Part shown: positions 12,201 through 23,048 of the stretch, piece by piece | How positions within the stretch are numbered: position 1 is the first letter of the stretch | Layout of the letters: every line of letters starts with the position of its first letter | Source of the DNA: Sambucus nigra | Lineage: Eukaryota > Streptophyta > Magnoliopsida > Dipsacales > Adoxaceae | Assembly: GCA_949130495.1 (NCBI GenBank) | Contig: OX422213.1 | Coordinates: 206,329,660 to 206,393,659 of the forward strand | Reading direction: 5' to 3' | Length of the DNA stretch: 64,000 bases | Notes under the pieces: model-generated | Databases searched by the model: none | Told to the model about the DNA's origin: nothing | What the model saw: only the letters and a program-made list of their open reading frames with translations | Translations under genes and position numbers: made by a program

Positions 12201-13401
12201 TAACCATATTAGGACTATCCTTTTCTCAGACTTTGGTAGGCTCGATTCCTGATGGATACCCCCGTTGTTACCTTAGCCTTGTCGGCCCTAAAGAGCATGA
12301 TACTGGCTACAGTAGTCCTTACTAAATTCACCATTGTTCGGTAAGAATTTAGTTGTCCGATTCATTTAAATGGGTCCCCTGATGTGTATCCACACCCCCT
12401 TGTGGTGCTACACTAACACCGTTGCATCCAGTCTTATTCTTGACTAATTTCTTTGATTCTTTTAGCTTCCCACACAAAGAATCATTATCATCTCCATTGA
12501 CAAATAACGACATTTTTAACCTCTGAATTGACCGTCCAGCAGAATTTACTTTTAAGTGTTATTAACTATATTTACGAGTCGATTTCCCACTTGGAGTCCT
12601 CTCCTCCATTTTTATTTATATCCTCCGATACAAGATTCGCTAACGGTTTAGATTCAAATTCACAAATGGAACTCTGTCAGGTCCTCCTGTGATGAGTTCA
12701 GAACAACATTCACATTTTATCCTGAACAACTGATGAAAGAACGTGTGGTTAAACTGTACCTAAGGTCCTTCCATTGACGCAACATTACACTACTAACGGT
12801 GGTGGTTGTCTCCCACTATTGTAACTTTGCTCTGTTGAGTCAAGAAAAATTTCACCCCAAATATTCACTTCTAGTTAACCACACTCCACTATATGTCCAA
12901 GCCTTGAATATATTACCTTCGTTGGGTAACACACACAATTCCCTCATTTCTAGAATTTTCGCTGTTGACTCTCCTCAATTTTTTTTCCATTTGACCCTCT
13001 CCCAAGCGTACTACGTTGGGTGAGTCTGATTCGGCTTCTTTTTTTACTATAGCATCATTTGGAAATTGTAGGCGGCGTACTAGCCGTCTTTATAACCCTG
13101 GCCTCTTGTGCCATAATAGGGGTGACCTCGACTACGGTCATCATGCTCGAATATACTTTACAACCTCAACTAAGCCCTACCTCCTAATGTCCGCCTAACG
13201 TCCCTCGTCTGACATCCTTCATCGCTCGGCACACGCACACATCCGAACACAATTAGAATTCGGTAATATACAGACATTATAGTAGGAGAATGGAATCTCA
13301 CCATAAAAATCAACAATCCTAAACATAGGGCTCTATATCAAACAAAGCAATGCTAGAAGCATAATAAGCCTCACAGATCCTAAAGGACACTAAAACCTGA
13401 T
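9234..13401 (-). mobile_element. Internal domain of inner Ty3 element, no coding left
   Basis: About 4.2 kb lies between primer site (13402-13413) and polypurine tract (9218-9233) on the minus strand. I find no gag, protease, RT or integrase motif, only short frames in all directions. The terminal 'gaatttcgggacgaaattc' is the one family signature. The domain is either a completely decayed gag-pol or the non-coding interior of a large non-autonomous (LARD-like) derivative. Base composition is less AT-biased than the surroundings. Confidence 0.55.
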
Positions 13402-13413
13402 GCTCTGATACCA
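13402..13413 (-). other. tRNA-iMet primer-binding site of inner Ty3 element
   Basis: The minus strand reads TGGTATCAGAGC, a perfect primer site, two bases beyond the LTR end (…GGGTGTTACA). It fixes the orientation of the inner element as minus and identifies 13416-16405 as its 5' LTR. Confidence 0.9.
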
Positions 13414-13415
13414 CC

Positions 13416-16405
13416 TGTAACACCCTGCCTAATTAAATACCGGGTGATCAGTCCTTTATTAAATTAAAATTGAGGTGAACGGTTGGTTGATTCTTAGCAT
13501 CACTATCGCAAAATAAAGTTTCCTATTTAAACATCCTAAATAATTAAGCTAAGTGTCAAAATAATTTAAAGTCTTATGTCCATTTTTTTCAACTTGAAAA
13601 CCTTTTTAAATAATTAGCAGTTTAAGAATCACATAAGTGCTACAGATAACAATCAACACAAAAGAATTAATCCATCTAGATTAACCAAACCAAGTCAAAT
13701 AACCATACATGAAATCATCCTAACAAAAGTTAACTCCCAACGAATAATGAATACTGTAAATATAAACAAACATAAATCTATGACAATTCCAAATTGAATA
13801 GGGAAACAGGCGACACATGCCCTAACTAAGCATAACTAAAACAAGAATAGAATCAATGAAGACGTCGTCTAAAGCAACGACCTGCAACTCCCACATCATC
13901 TGCAGCGCGTCAAATCCAAAGAACCTATGCATGACGCCCCTGTGGCTGGGCACCTGTATTACATACATATGTATATACAAGAGAGAGAAAAAGACACGAA
14001 ACGGGTCAAAGCCCGAGTGTAAAACAGTTTTAAAAAAAAAGTTTAGCAAGTATTTAAAATGATTACCGGCTAATGCAACAACCATATTAGTATGCGACAC
14101 TCTCTTGAGAATTCTCACCTCTCATCTAGTGTGACGCCTACCGTACTAATAAATCTCATAAGCTTCTATAACTTATTCTCCATAAGATTTTATCACGTGA
14201 AAAGCAAGGTTATGATATTTACTTTAGGAAATCATTCTCTTCAAGATTTCTTACGTTATTTAGAACAACTCATTTTCGTTATAAAGTTCTCGAACACTTA
14301 TAATAAAGTTGAAGAATTTATTCATTACTTATTTACTTATACGCACAGTGGAAAGGTCCCATATAGATATGCGTATATATATATTACTCACACATATAAT
14401 ATATATACTAACGGCACCCCACTTAAAATCTATGGTGCTGGCATACTCTAGTATCAAGTCCCTGTATCACTCAAACTAAGGGAAATACTTGTTCGGAATC
14501 ACTCTCGAACTGTATTAACACAACACACAAACAAATGGAGGCGAATCATAGTTTCAGGTCCTAAGAGGTCAGCACGTACCCTCACGTCTCTTAGAATATC
14601 TGACTATCATTCTTAGATATCCTGTATCGAGGATACTATCTTCTAGGGTACGAGTTAATATCCCCCATAAAGGTCCAATCGAGATAAGACTGTCCTGGAG
14701 CGAAAACCTCCGGGATAGCAAGTAGCCCGGGTATGATTTTTACACAAAATTCATAATATATGCACACTCACACAGTCATATATATAAATATTCACATTTT
14801 CTAAATTAGGTGTGCCCACGACCCATAGTTATAATTATCCGTTCTTATCACAAATTACTCAATTATCTCGCATAACGTATTTGTCTTTTTTATTCCCAGC
14901 TATAATTTATTTCATACATACTTCTCATCTCTCAAAGTACTCTCTTGCTAAATAAAATTTCAGTAGGTATACCCTCTCTAACCTTCTGGTCTAAGACTTT
15001 CACGAGTCCCTCAATTTAATTAACGAACTTACGTACAATATCGAATGTGTAACGAAATTCCTCGATAACCCACAACTTCATCCCATATTAAATTTCATTC
15101 AACGGAGTCTATTTAGACCCTATTGGTCCTCCTCACAACCCATTATACTCTATAAATACTAATCAAGGGTTCCCATGTATTTAAACTGGATTAAACAAAA
15201 AAGGGACAAATATGTAGTTTTCCAGGTGGGGTCGATCGATCGAGGAAAGGGGGTCGATTGATCGATCATCGATCGATCGATGTTCTTGGGTCGATCGATC
15301 GATCAAGAATTTCTTGCCTAGAAACTATAATTTCAACCTACGGGTTTCAACTAATAATTTTCTCCAAAACGCCATTTGAAATTCCCAAACTCCCAAGTAA
15401 GGTTACTACTGGTTCTATATACATATATGCATGATTTTCTACATAAAACATGTACAATTTCATTAACGGGGTTGAATTAAAGGGACAATTTGTATTAACT
15501 ATCAAGAACCCTAATTTTCATAAAACTTCCCAGATTTCTTGCTTCTAAACTCATATCAATTCGTGGGTTGTCCTCTACATATGATTGGGATGTACATAAT
15601 ATAATTATTTCCACCAAAACATGTGATTAATCCTCAAATTCTTCTATGGAACATGTGTATAACAATCCTAATCTAACATGGATGAAACAATAACTACAAG
15701 AAAATAAAGATAGATACTTGCTTCTAGAATATGAGTCTGAATTTCTGAGATTTGATGATGTGGTTGTGTTCTCCTTCCTCCGATCTACTCTTCGGCGGTA
15801 TTTGTGGTGAAAATGGTGCAACTATGGTGGCTCTAGCCTTGGGAAGTTCCTCACCTTCCTCCTCTAATGGCCTCTGTGAAATATGCAGGTTCTAACCCTA
15901 GAAGACAACCTCTAACACCTGATATACTTCTCTAATTTTCGTAGGTAATTAAATCCCAAAAATAAAAATTACCAAAATACCCTCCCAGGTAACTGGTTAG
16001 GCCTAAAAAATGTTTCAAAATCCAAACTAAACCCCCGGGTACACTTTTCTGACTATCTCGACCCTTCCGGACATATTTGTGCACTCAAAATGACCATACG
16101 GGTGACTTATAATTTATTCATTTATAATAATAATAATTTAGTCCCGACATGACACAGGCGCGTTCTAACTTAATTTTCATAATTGTCATATTATTCTCTC
16201 GTGACAATTTTTAATAAATTCAATTCTACATATTACTCTACTCAATAAGTAACATTTAACAAATCAACAATTTTCCAATAATTAATAACTCTCGTGACAC
16301 TAGTAAATATTTAAAACAAATTTCCGGATTAATATTAAATTAATCTATCTCAATTAAATTTAATAAATCCCTAAATTTAAAGCCATAAAAATACGGGGTA
16401 TTACA
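13416..16405 (-). mobile_element. 5' LTR (2.99 kb) of inner Ty3 element
   Basis: On the minus strand it starts TGTAATACCCCGTATTTTTA at 16405 and ends GGGTGTTACA at 13416. The last about 320 bp are an inverted near-identical copy of the outer LTR end (16480-16797). A conserved block near 13920-14010 (minus: 'gggctttgacccg ... caggtgcccagccacaggg') also occurs in the plus-strand LTR at 54630-54690. Open frames at 13822-14118 and 14092-14451 lie inside the LTR and are not taken as genes. A polypurine-like tract (minus GGGGGGAAGTA, 16406-16416) precedes the LTR start, unusual for a 5' LTR. Confidence 0.85.
15228..15306. repeat. (GATC)n-type short palindromic repeats in the Ty3 LTR
   Basis: Four runs of tcgatcgatcga-type sequence are spaced by about 20 bp (ggtcgatcgatcgag, gattgatcgatcatcgatcg, ggtcgatcgatcgatc). 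All are self-complementary. Confidence 0.85.
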
Positions 16406-16797
16406 TACTTCCCCCCTAATTTAATTGAGATATATTAATTTAATATTAATTAGGAAATTTGTTTTAAATATAGTATTACATACTTTTGTCAAGATGATTT
16501 CATGTATGGTTATTTGACTTCGTTTGGTTAATCTAGATGGATTAATTCTTTTGTGTTGATTGTTATCCGTAGCACTTATGTGATTCTTAAACTGTTGATT
16601 ATTTAAAAAGGTTTTCAAGTTGAAAAAAAATGGAAATAAGACTTTAAATTGTTTTGACACTTGGCTTAATTATTTAGGATGTTTAAATTGAAAATTTTAT
16701 TTTGCGACAGTGATGCTAAGAATGAACCAACCTTTCACCTTGATTTTAATTTAATAAAGGACTGATCACCCGGTATTTAATTAGGCGGGGTGTCACA

Positions 16798-16802
16798 AAT
16801 GG
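16798..16802. repeat. Right copy of 5-bp target duplication (aatgg)
   Basis: AATGG follows the LTR tip GTGTCACA and matches 9068-9072. Confidence 0.9.
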
Positions 16803-18310
16803 CTATATATTTATTGAACTTAGTTCCTTCTAAATCAGTCTCAATGACTCCTAATAAACTATGAAATGCTCATAAGCCAAGTTTTAAGCATATTAAAATT
16901 TGGGTTGCCCAGCACATGTGCTGCGGAAGGAGCTGAGGAAGTTGGAATCAAGGACCGATGTATGTCTCTTTGTGGGTTATCAAAAAAGAACCGAGGGCTA
17001 TAAATTTTATAATCATATGGACCAGGGGGTATTTATTACAATAAATACTTAGTAGTTAGATTAAGATTATATGATCGATCACTAGACTAAGAAAAATATA
17101 ATATTGAAAGAGCCAAGGGGGAAAGACCAAGTAATTGCTTGTAGACCACCCATACAAGATGGAATACAACCTGGTATTGATAGTATACTGCCTAGCGGAA
17201 GTGAGAATATTATCGATGATCAAGATATACGAGTCACTTATACTAGACCATAAGTGGATCCACATCAAAGTAGGAGAGTTAAGCATCAGCCTGATAGGTT
17301 AGTATATATGGGTGACCACTTTAGTGAGATCCCAGGAGAACACGAATTGGATACCGAAAACTACGACGAGGTACTCTAAGACAAGGATTCCTAGATTTGT
17401 CTAAAGGCTATGAAAATTGAGAAGGATTCGATGTATTTGAATCAAGTATAGGAAATTTTAAACTTTCCTAATGGAATTAAACACGCCATTTGCAAGTGGA
17501 TCGACAATAAGAAGAAAAGGAATGGGCGGGAAGATGAAAACCTTTAAAGAAAGGATTATTGAGAAAGTGTTCACTGAGAAAGAGGGGATCAACTATATCG
17601 ATAATATTCTCATAAGGTTTAGCATGAAAGATTCGAAGAAATGGTTACTCCCTTTAAGGCATGTAATTTATTTATCAAAGGATCAGTGTCCTAAGACACC
17701 TGATAAAATAGAGAGGATAAGGCATATATCTTATGCTTTGGCGATGGGCAGCCTCATGTATGTTATGGTGTGTAAAAGACCAGATATTTTTTATGTTGTT
17801 GTCATGGTTAGCAGATTCCAATCTAACTGGTATGAGGAAAACTTGATTGTTGTTAATAACATTCTCAAGTACCTCCAATCAACTTCATCGGATATTCTAG
17901 TACCCATTGGGTACATTGACTCGAACTTTCAGTTGGATAAAGATTCTAGGAGATCGATATGTGTTTACCCTAGGGATTAATCCATAAGTGGGAGGAGTAT
18001 CAACAAATCATATATTGTTGATTAGACCATGTAAGCCGAATATTGTGTCGCTTCGGAGGCAACAAAGAGGTTATTTGGATCCAAAACTTTCTAAATGACT
18101 TGGGTGTGGTTCCTTCAGTACAATCGACTGTTACACTTTATTACGATAATAGTGGTGCAGTTAAAAATTCAAAAGAACCAGGAACTCATAAAAGGGTGAA
18201 GCACAATGAGTGCAAGTATCACCTGATGAAGGAGATCGTGTAGAGGTGCGAAGTCATCGTGACTGAGATTGGATCTCAAAATTTCATGGCGACATGGTTT
18301 TAAGACTAAG
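16803..18310 (+). pseudogene. Copia integrase end, deleted RT and RNase H, 3' part
   Basis: This continues the Copia polyprotein interrupted at 9067. At 16803-17040 it shows the integrase C-terminal part ('YLLNLVPSKSVSMTPNKLWNA', with a stop at Trp). At 17300-17460 come the linker and start of RT. The open frame 17471-17980 (169 residues) joins the RT N-terminal part (KGMGGKMKTFKERIIEKVFT, about residue 16) directly to the post-RT region (YIDNILIRFSMKDSKKWLLP), then 'CPKTPDKIERIRHI' and 'MVCKRPDIFYVVVMVSRFQS'. The RT catalytic core with its YVDD box is absent. RNase H continues in 18043-18243 ('FLNDLGVVPSVQSTVTLYYD', 'SGAVKNSKEPGTHKRVKH') and stops at 18241. It ends just before a polypurine tract and LTR. 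Confidence 0.9.
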
Positions 18311-18318
18311 TAGGAGAT
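18308..18318 (+). other. Polypurine tract of the Copia element
   Basis: AAGTAGGAGAT lies between the RNase H end and the LTR start TATTGGAG (TGTTGGGG in the minus copy), the normal position for plus-strand priming. Confidence 0.75.
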
Positions 18319-19892
18319 TATTGGAGTTTTATCCTTAAAATTATGTAAAGACACTTTATTTAGCAATAAAGGATTGCCTTATTCATTTTAAATGAAAATT
18401 ATGTTTGTGAGAATGCTTTATATTTATGGTTTTAAATATATTATTTCATGTTTATGTCGGTCAATGGTAATTAGTAGGAATTCCAGTGAGTTGGGTTCGG
18501 CTTGATCATGGGAGATCAAAATTTCAGTTTTAGTACTATTTAAAAATTCACAACCTAGATAGGGAGTTGGCATCCTATCAGATCAGTTGTGATAGAATCC
18601 TATTAATTTATCTAAAATTACGGGAACTTGTCTGATGGTTCGAGAACTTTTATAATAGTTCAAAAGAGCATTGTGATCAGTACATCCAGAAATGTATTGA
18701 ACAAGGGCACCAATAAGATTTATGTCTAAGGGTTGTGTTGATTAGACTTTAGGTAATCTAACACCATTTTCAAAGGGTACATAGATTCTTAATTCAAATA
18801 ATTATGAGAATTAGAGCGTTTGTATAAGTGTTGTTTTGATTTTTATGGGCATTATTCGATCTTAGATTCAATCAAATGACCCCAACATATTGACTAATAG
18901 TTGTGTGAGTAGGTCTGAGATCATAATTCGTAGAAATCATCATCCGGGGATACCTTAGATTGTGATACCCTTTTGATAAACTTATAATATTTGTTTCCAC
19001 CAGTTAAACCTGATCTATGGATTATATCATAATCTAGTGGAGTAGCAAAATAAGTTAAGTTTGAGAATCAAGGGACTAATTTGATATTGGTCGAACTCAA
19101 TTACCGAAATTTTATTTTGACCAACTAGGTATCAGAATTTTAACACGAGGAATCATATTATGCACCGTTATCAACTTTACAGATAAGACCTTGTTATATC
19201 TGAGTGATTTATGAGGTAATTAAATTATAGTGCAATTGTAAGTATTTAGTAGAATTCATTGCGATTAAATAAAAAAAGAAAATAAATTATGGGATTTGTA
19301 ATTTGGGATTTTTGAGTATTTATTTGGAAGTCAGCTTAATTATTTGTCTTGGGTTCCTAATATAGTCCAATACCTAAGTAGTTAGGCCTAGATTTTCAAG
19401 AAACCAAGTATGGCCCAGCCCACCACTTAAACTAGTATTCATTATTTTTTTAGTGTAACGTACATTGGTTTAAGTTAGGGTTTTAATATGCATAATTCAT
19501 TATTAGGGTTTAACAGAGGGGAGCTAAAACACTATTCACATTTTTGTGAGAGAGTCTAGAGAGAGAGGACGACCATATCTCACTCAAAACGTGAGTTTTT
19601 TTTCCCAAAGGTACCCACGCACCAACCTATCTTCGGGTGGATCATACACTAGAAGATCCAAGAATTTAGGAGTGTTTTAGAAAGATTTTGAAGGATCAAA
19701 ATGGGGCATGCCTTCATCATCATCAAATACCTTTCTCTATATCAGATTGTTAAGGGATCCGCAAAGGTATTGTATTTGAAACCCTTGGTTCATTTTTCAA
19801 ACCTAGTTTTTTGAGTTTTGTTATTTTTATTGCATAATCATTTGAAGTTTCTAGGGCTGAATTTTTTCTTCCGCAGATATTAATCCCTAACA
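18319..19892 (+). mobile_element. Copia LTR (1.57 kb) with internal sequence on both sides
   Basis: It starts tattggag (decayed TGTTGGGG) and ends CCCTAACA. It aligns with the LTR copies at 1559-3082 (minus) and 5173-6145 (plus). Upstream lie RNase H and a polypurine tract, as for a 3' LTR. Downstream lie an intact primer site and a leader, as for a 5' LTR. A normal single element cannot have both. Confidence 0.85.
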
Positions 19893-19894
19893 AT

Positions 19895-19906
19895 TGGTAT
19901 CAGAGC
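19895..19906 (+). other. tRNA-iMet primer-binding site (Copia)
   Basis: TGGTATCAGAGC, three bases after the LTR end (…AACAATTGG). It is a perfect match to the usual plant Copia primer site. Confidence 0.9.
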
Positions 19907-20110
19907 CCTCGTTGTAGATTAATCATTTCTTAGGAAAAATCCATGTTGTCCACTGAGTAGATTCCTAGTTTTTCATGTTAGAAATATGTGCATGGTTGTA
20001 TAAGTTTTTTACAAACATGTTTTTGTAGGACTTGAATGTGTATATCCCTTCCATCATGGTCCAATGAATGTTTATTTTTGTGAATGGATCCTACGGTGAT
20101 TTAATTTGAA
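19907..20110 (+). mobile_element. Copia leader after the LTR
   Basis: This matches the minus-strand leader at 1250-1558 ('gtagattaatca', 'cccttccatcatggtc', 'gtgaatggatccta'). No gag frame follows. By about 20120 the sequence no longer resembles the family, so this third unit is truncated. Confidence 0.65.
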
Positions 20111-20119
20111 TGTGACAAA

Positions 20120-20517
20120 GTGTTTAAAGTCTTTAGGAAGTCCAGATACCTCAACCAAGTGGATACATTAATGTGTTATCATGTGGATGTCGGGTTGAAA
20201 AGTCAAAGCAAGTCCAAAATAAATTTTATCGAGATGTGCTATACCAGAACGACCTCAAGGACTAAGAAAAGATGCAAAATAGATTTTATACGTGGAATGC
20301 AACAATTTAATTATGTGTGGGGCCCATGAGTATACAAATACTCTTACAAAACGTGCATCAACAAGCCAAAATAATGATAAAATGTTAAATGATAATTTAT
20401 TAAATCCATAGCATAAGAACATGAAGGACATGTATCATAAATAAATGTTAACAATTCTACAAAAATTTGGAGCACTAGAGAATAACTAAATTCATCAATA
20501 AATATAAAATATCCTTC
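20120..20517. other. Unassigned DNA left of the CACTA element
   Basis: A 69-residue open frame (20120-20329) contains two loosely similar segments (…caaaataaattttatcgag… and …caaaatagattttatacgtg…) and no known motif. The remainder is AT-rich. It continues after the CACTA element at 28294. Confidence 0.4.
20515..20517. repeat. Left 3-bp target duplication (ttc) of the CACTA element
   Basis: TTC precedes CACTACACTAAAA and recurs at 28294-28296 after the opposite tip. Three bases is the rule for CACTA elements. Confidence 0.85.
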
Positions 20518-20537
20518 CACTACACTAAAATTGTTGG

Positions 20538-20760
20538 ATTGTCATGGTCATTGAACGTGACAAGTATGTGGATGACAAATTTTTATCACGAACATGTTAC
20601 GGTCTTTGACCATGACAAGTTCATTAGACTTATCACGGTCCTGTCACGGTCAATGACCATGACAAGGTTTGTCACGGTTATAAACCATGACAAACCAGTG
20701 ACATCAACCAAAAATTATCACGGCCTTTGACCGTGACATGTCCTTGACAAACGACCACCC
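20538..20760. repeat. Left subterminal repeat array of the CACTA element
   Basis: At least five copies of a unit built from TGTCACGGTCA and its reverse complement TGACCGTGACA, several arranged tail to tail around 'at' to make a 23-bp palindrome. The central copies read tcaatgaccatgacaag or ctttgaccgtgacatg. In En/Spm such repeats bind the TNPA protein and bring the ends together; that role is inferred here. Confidence 0.9.
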
Positions 20761-22240
20761 TGGCATCCATATCTTGAAGGATACGTCCATGAATCGATAT
20801 ACCCGGGATGGTGTTCAGGTCCCTCAACCCCCTCGCTATTCGATGGTTGTCAAATACGTTGAGTAAAAACACACTCATCCAACCGAGCGGGGATAGAGGC
20901 AACTGGATGGGAGTCAAAATAGGAACTGAATCATCAAACGATGAGTCTGCGTGCATCGGAGACTCAGCAGTGATGTCTACATCCTTATCCACCTCCTCCT
21001 CCACCATATTCTCCTTCCCCTTGCTCTTTTCGGAGGTGGACCCCAACTGATGCTTTATGAAGTCATATATATCTAGGAACATTGCCTCTAACCTTGATAG
21101 CTTCTCTCCAAGCATGTCCACTTGACGAGCCAACCCGGTGTTTCTCGTCTCCATTTCGATGATCCTAGACTTTACCACTCGAGAGCTCAACCCTAGTCCT
21201 CCCATTGCGATCGACGCCGAGCACTTGGTTGAGTGTGTCCATTGCCAAAGATGCCTTGTCGGCATCCGACTGTGACTCATGCACTTCCTTAAGCTTCGCC
21301 TGAAATGACAAAAAGCACACGATTAGTTAAGTAAGTACATAAAAAAATTATAACGTAATTAACAAAAACTAAAGATTTATAACTTACAATCATGGTCGCG
21401 ACGCTCATGGACACCCCCTTGTCCTTGCCATTCTTCGTCTGAATTGCCACATAGACATCGAGCCTATGTGGCCTACCCCTAGGGCCACTCCCCATCTCCT
21501 GAAATAAAATAATTCCAAATTAGTGAGTAACGCAAAATAAAATAATGTAGAATAACATGAAACTATAATTATAGAAAAATAAAAACTTACCATCATGCGC
21601 TCCACCCCAGCGTAAGATGCCCACTCAAAGTAGTGCACGTCCGTATTTTTTGCTCGGTTTTCCCTCCCCGAGCGGTGAGATGCCAATTGCCGCTCCTCAA
21701 TCTCATTGTCGATAAATTTTTGCCACTGTGGCAATGCGATCGTCTTCTTTGGCGGGACGGAATCTCACAGTCTGAGAATGGAGTCCCGGGTCTTCCCAAA
21801 GTACCGGCCCCACAAATTTTTCTTCCATGTCTTATGTTGTTCCCTTAACTGCTCCAACACGAAATCGTGGAGTTGTGGGGGTGGGCCTAATTATTCCTAT
21901 GAAGCAAATACAAAACAAAAAGAAAGTGAGTGTTAGTTGCTAATAAATATAAATATAAATATAAACTGAAATTGAAATTGAAATTGATATATAAATACAT
22001 TACCTTTAGTGTCGTCCATATAGCCAACTTGAGCTCATTTAGCACCTCCCTCTATCTTGTGTACCCTGGACCGATAATCGTCTTCACCAACTCGTGGGAT
22101 ATAGCCAATATTCCCATCTTGTTCTCAACGGCCGATCCCAATTTTCCCCATTTTGGCATCCGAGGGGTCGAGGAGCCCTCATTACCTCCGCTGCCACAAA
22201 GCCCTGAAGAAGACATCATCATTATCAACATCATCATCAT
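20678..22240 (-). pseudogene. TNPA-type (Transposase_24, Ptta/En-Spm family) protein, broken
   Basis: Minus-strand gene with four exons and good gt-ag introns at 22003-21897, 21590-21499 and 21387-21300. Exon 1 starts at one of several Met codons (22240-22216) and reads 'GPGYTRxREVLNELKLAIWT'. Exon 2 has 'EQLREQHKTWKKNLWGRYFG', then a stop (…ILRL*) and, after a frame change, 'LPQWQKFIDNEIEERQLASH' and 'NRAKNTDVHYFEWASYAGVE'. Exon 3 has 'GRPHRLDVYVAIQTKNGKDK'. Exon 4 has 'DTLNQVLGVDRNGR', a frameshift near 21200, then a coiled-coil-like stretch (RQVDMLGEKLSRLEAMFLDI) and an acidic tail. The family is the second gene of CACTA elements and is thought to bind subterminal repeats. Exact 3' end uncertain; the last frame runs into the repeat array. 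Confidence 0.85.
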
Positions 22241-22361
22241 TTCCTTAATCCCCGAAAAAGATATTTTCTATAAAAAATGTTGTTATTAGTACAAATCCAA
22301 ATTAATTAGAATAATACAAACACTAACCATATTATAACAAAACACTGACAACTTTGAATTA

Positions 22362-22880
22362 ATGCGCACTATATGTAATTTCAAGTATGTTTCATTAAAT
22401 TATCATAAGTCTGATCGTGCCACTCTCGAACGGGTCGTGACATTAAGTAATTTTAGAAAAAAGTTGAAAACACCCCCCCCCCCCCCCCCCGCCCCCGTTC
22501 TACACACACACACACATATATACAAAGGAAAGAGAGAAAGAGAGAAAATGATCAAGTACAAATGAATTAAAGCATTAAAATGATTTTCGATAATAATAAA
22601 CACTAGACCAAAACTGCCCACTGGACATGAACTTTGAATTAACGCGCACTATATATAATTTCAAGTATGTTTCATTTAATTATCATATCGCATGGAACGT
22701 GGCACTAAGTAATTTTAGAAAAAAAGTTAAAAACTCCCCCACACACACCTGCACACACACACACACACACAAAGTTCTACACATAGACACACACACATAT
22801 ACATACACATGAATTTATAAAGGATAGAGAGAAAGAGAGAAAATGATCAAGTACAAATGAATTAAAAGCATTAAACTGAT
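22362..22880 (+). repeat. Two copies of a CACTA-internal non-coding repeat
   Basis: Copies at about 22365-22590 and 22630-22880 share, in order: 'gcgcactatat', 'taatttcaagtatgtttcat', 'aagtaattttagaaaaaagtt', a C-rich or (CA)n tract, 'agagagaaaatgatcaagta' and 'aatgaattaaa'. A third, shorter copy lies at 27150-27260. A weaker fourth trace starts near 22925. Confidence 0.85.
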
Positions 22881-23048
22881 GTCCGATAGTAATAAAACAC
22901 TAGAATAATACATGCAATGGACATGGACTTTGAATTAATGCTTAAAAGTTAAATCTAAATATTACATGCAGTAAAATAATCAAGTAGAAATGAATTAAAA
23001 GAATTAAACTAATTTTCTTTAATTGGAATCTTATTAAAAATCTAAAAA

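Larger units (their letters stand above)
9073..16797. mobile_element. Ty3 (Tekay/Del-like) insertion: plus-strand LTR split by an inverted relative
   Basis: The outermost tips read as one LTR in plus orientation: TGTAATACCCCG at 9073 and GGGGTGTCACA at 16797, flanked by AATGG. Only about 75 bp of the LTR start (9073-9147) and about 375 bp of LTR sequence (16424-16797) remain outside. Between them lies a minus-oriented element of the same family (9148-16405). The right outer part reads LTR start-proximal sequence (taatattaattaggaaattt) and then jumps to LTR end-proximal sequence (from about 16480), so the outer LTR also lost its middle. I infer a single LTR into which a sibling inserted in inverse orientation, followed by deletions. 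Confidence 0.8.

Noticed and set aside
14092..14451. 119-residue plus frame
   Set aside because: It lies antisense within a Ty3 LTR and shows no known motif; the homologous LTR at 54 kb does not keep it open.
17056..17286. 76-residue minus frame
   Set aside because: Antisense to the Copia integrase-RT linker; a shadow of the plus-strand relic.
19895..19906. tRNA gene fragment
   Set aside because: Only the 12-base primer complement to tRNA-iMet is present, directly after an LTR; there is no cloverleaf.
20538..20760. CRISPR-like spaced repeats
   Set aside because: Units are CACTA subterminal repeats at both ends of a transposon in plant DNA; spacing is irregular and there are no cas genes.
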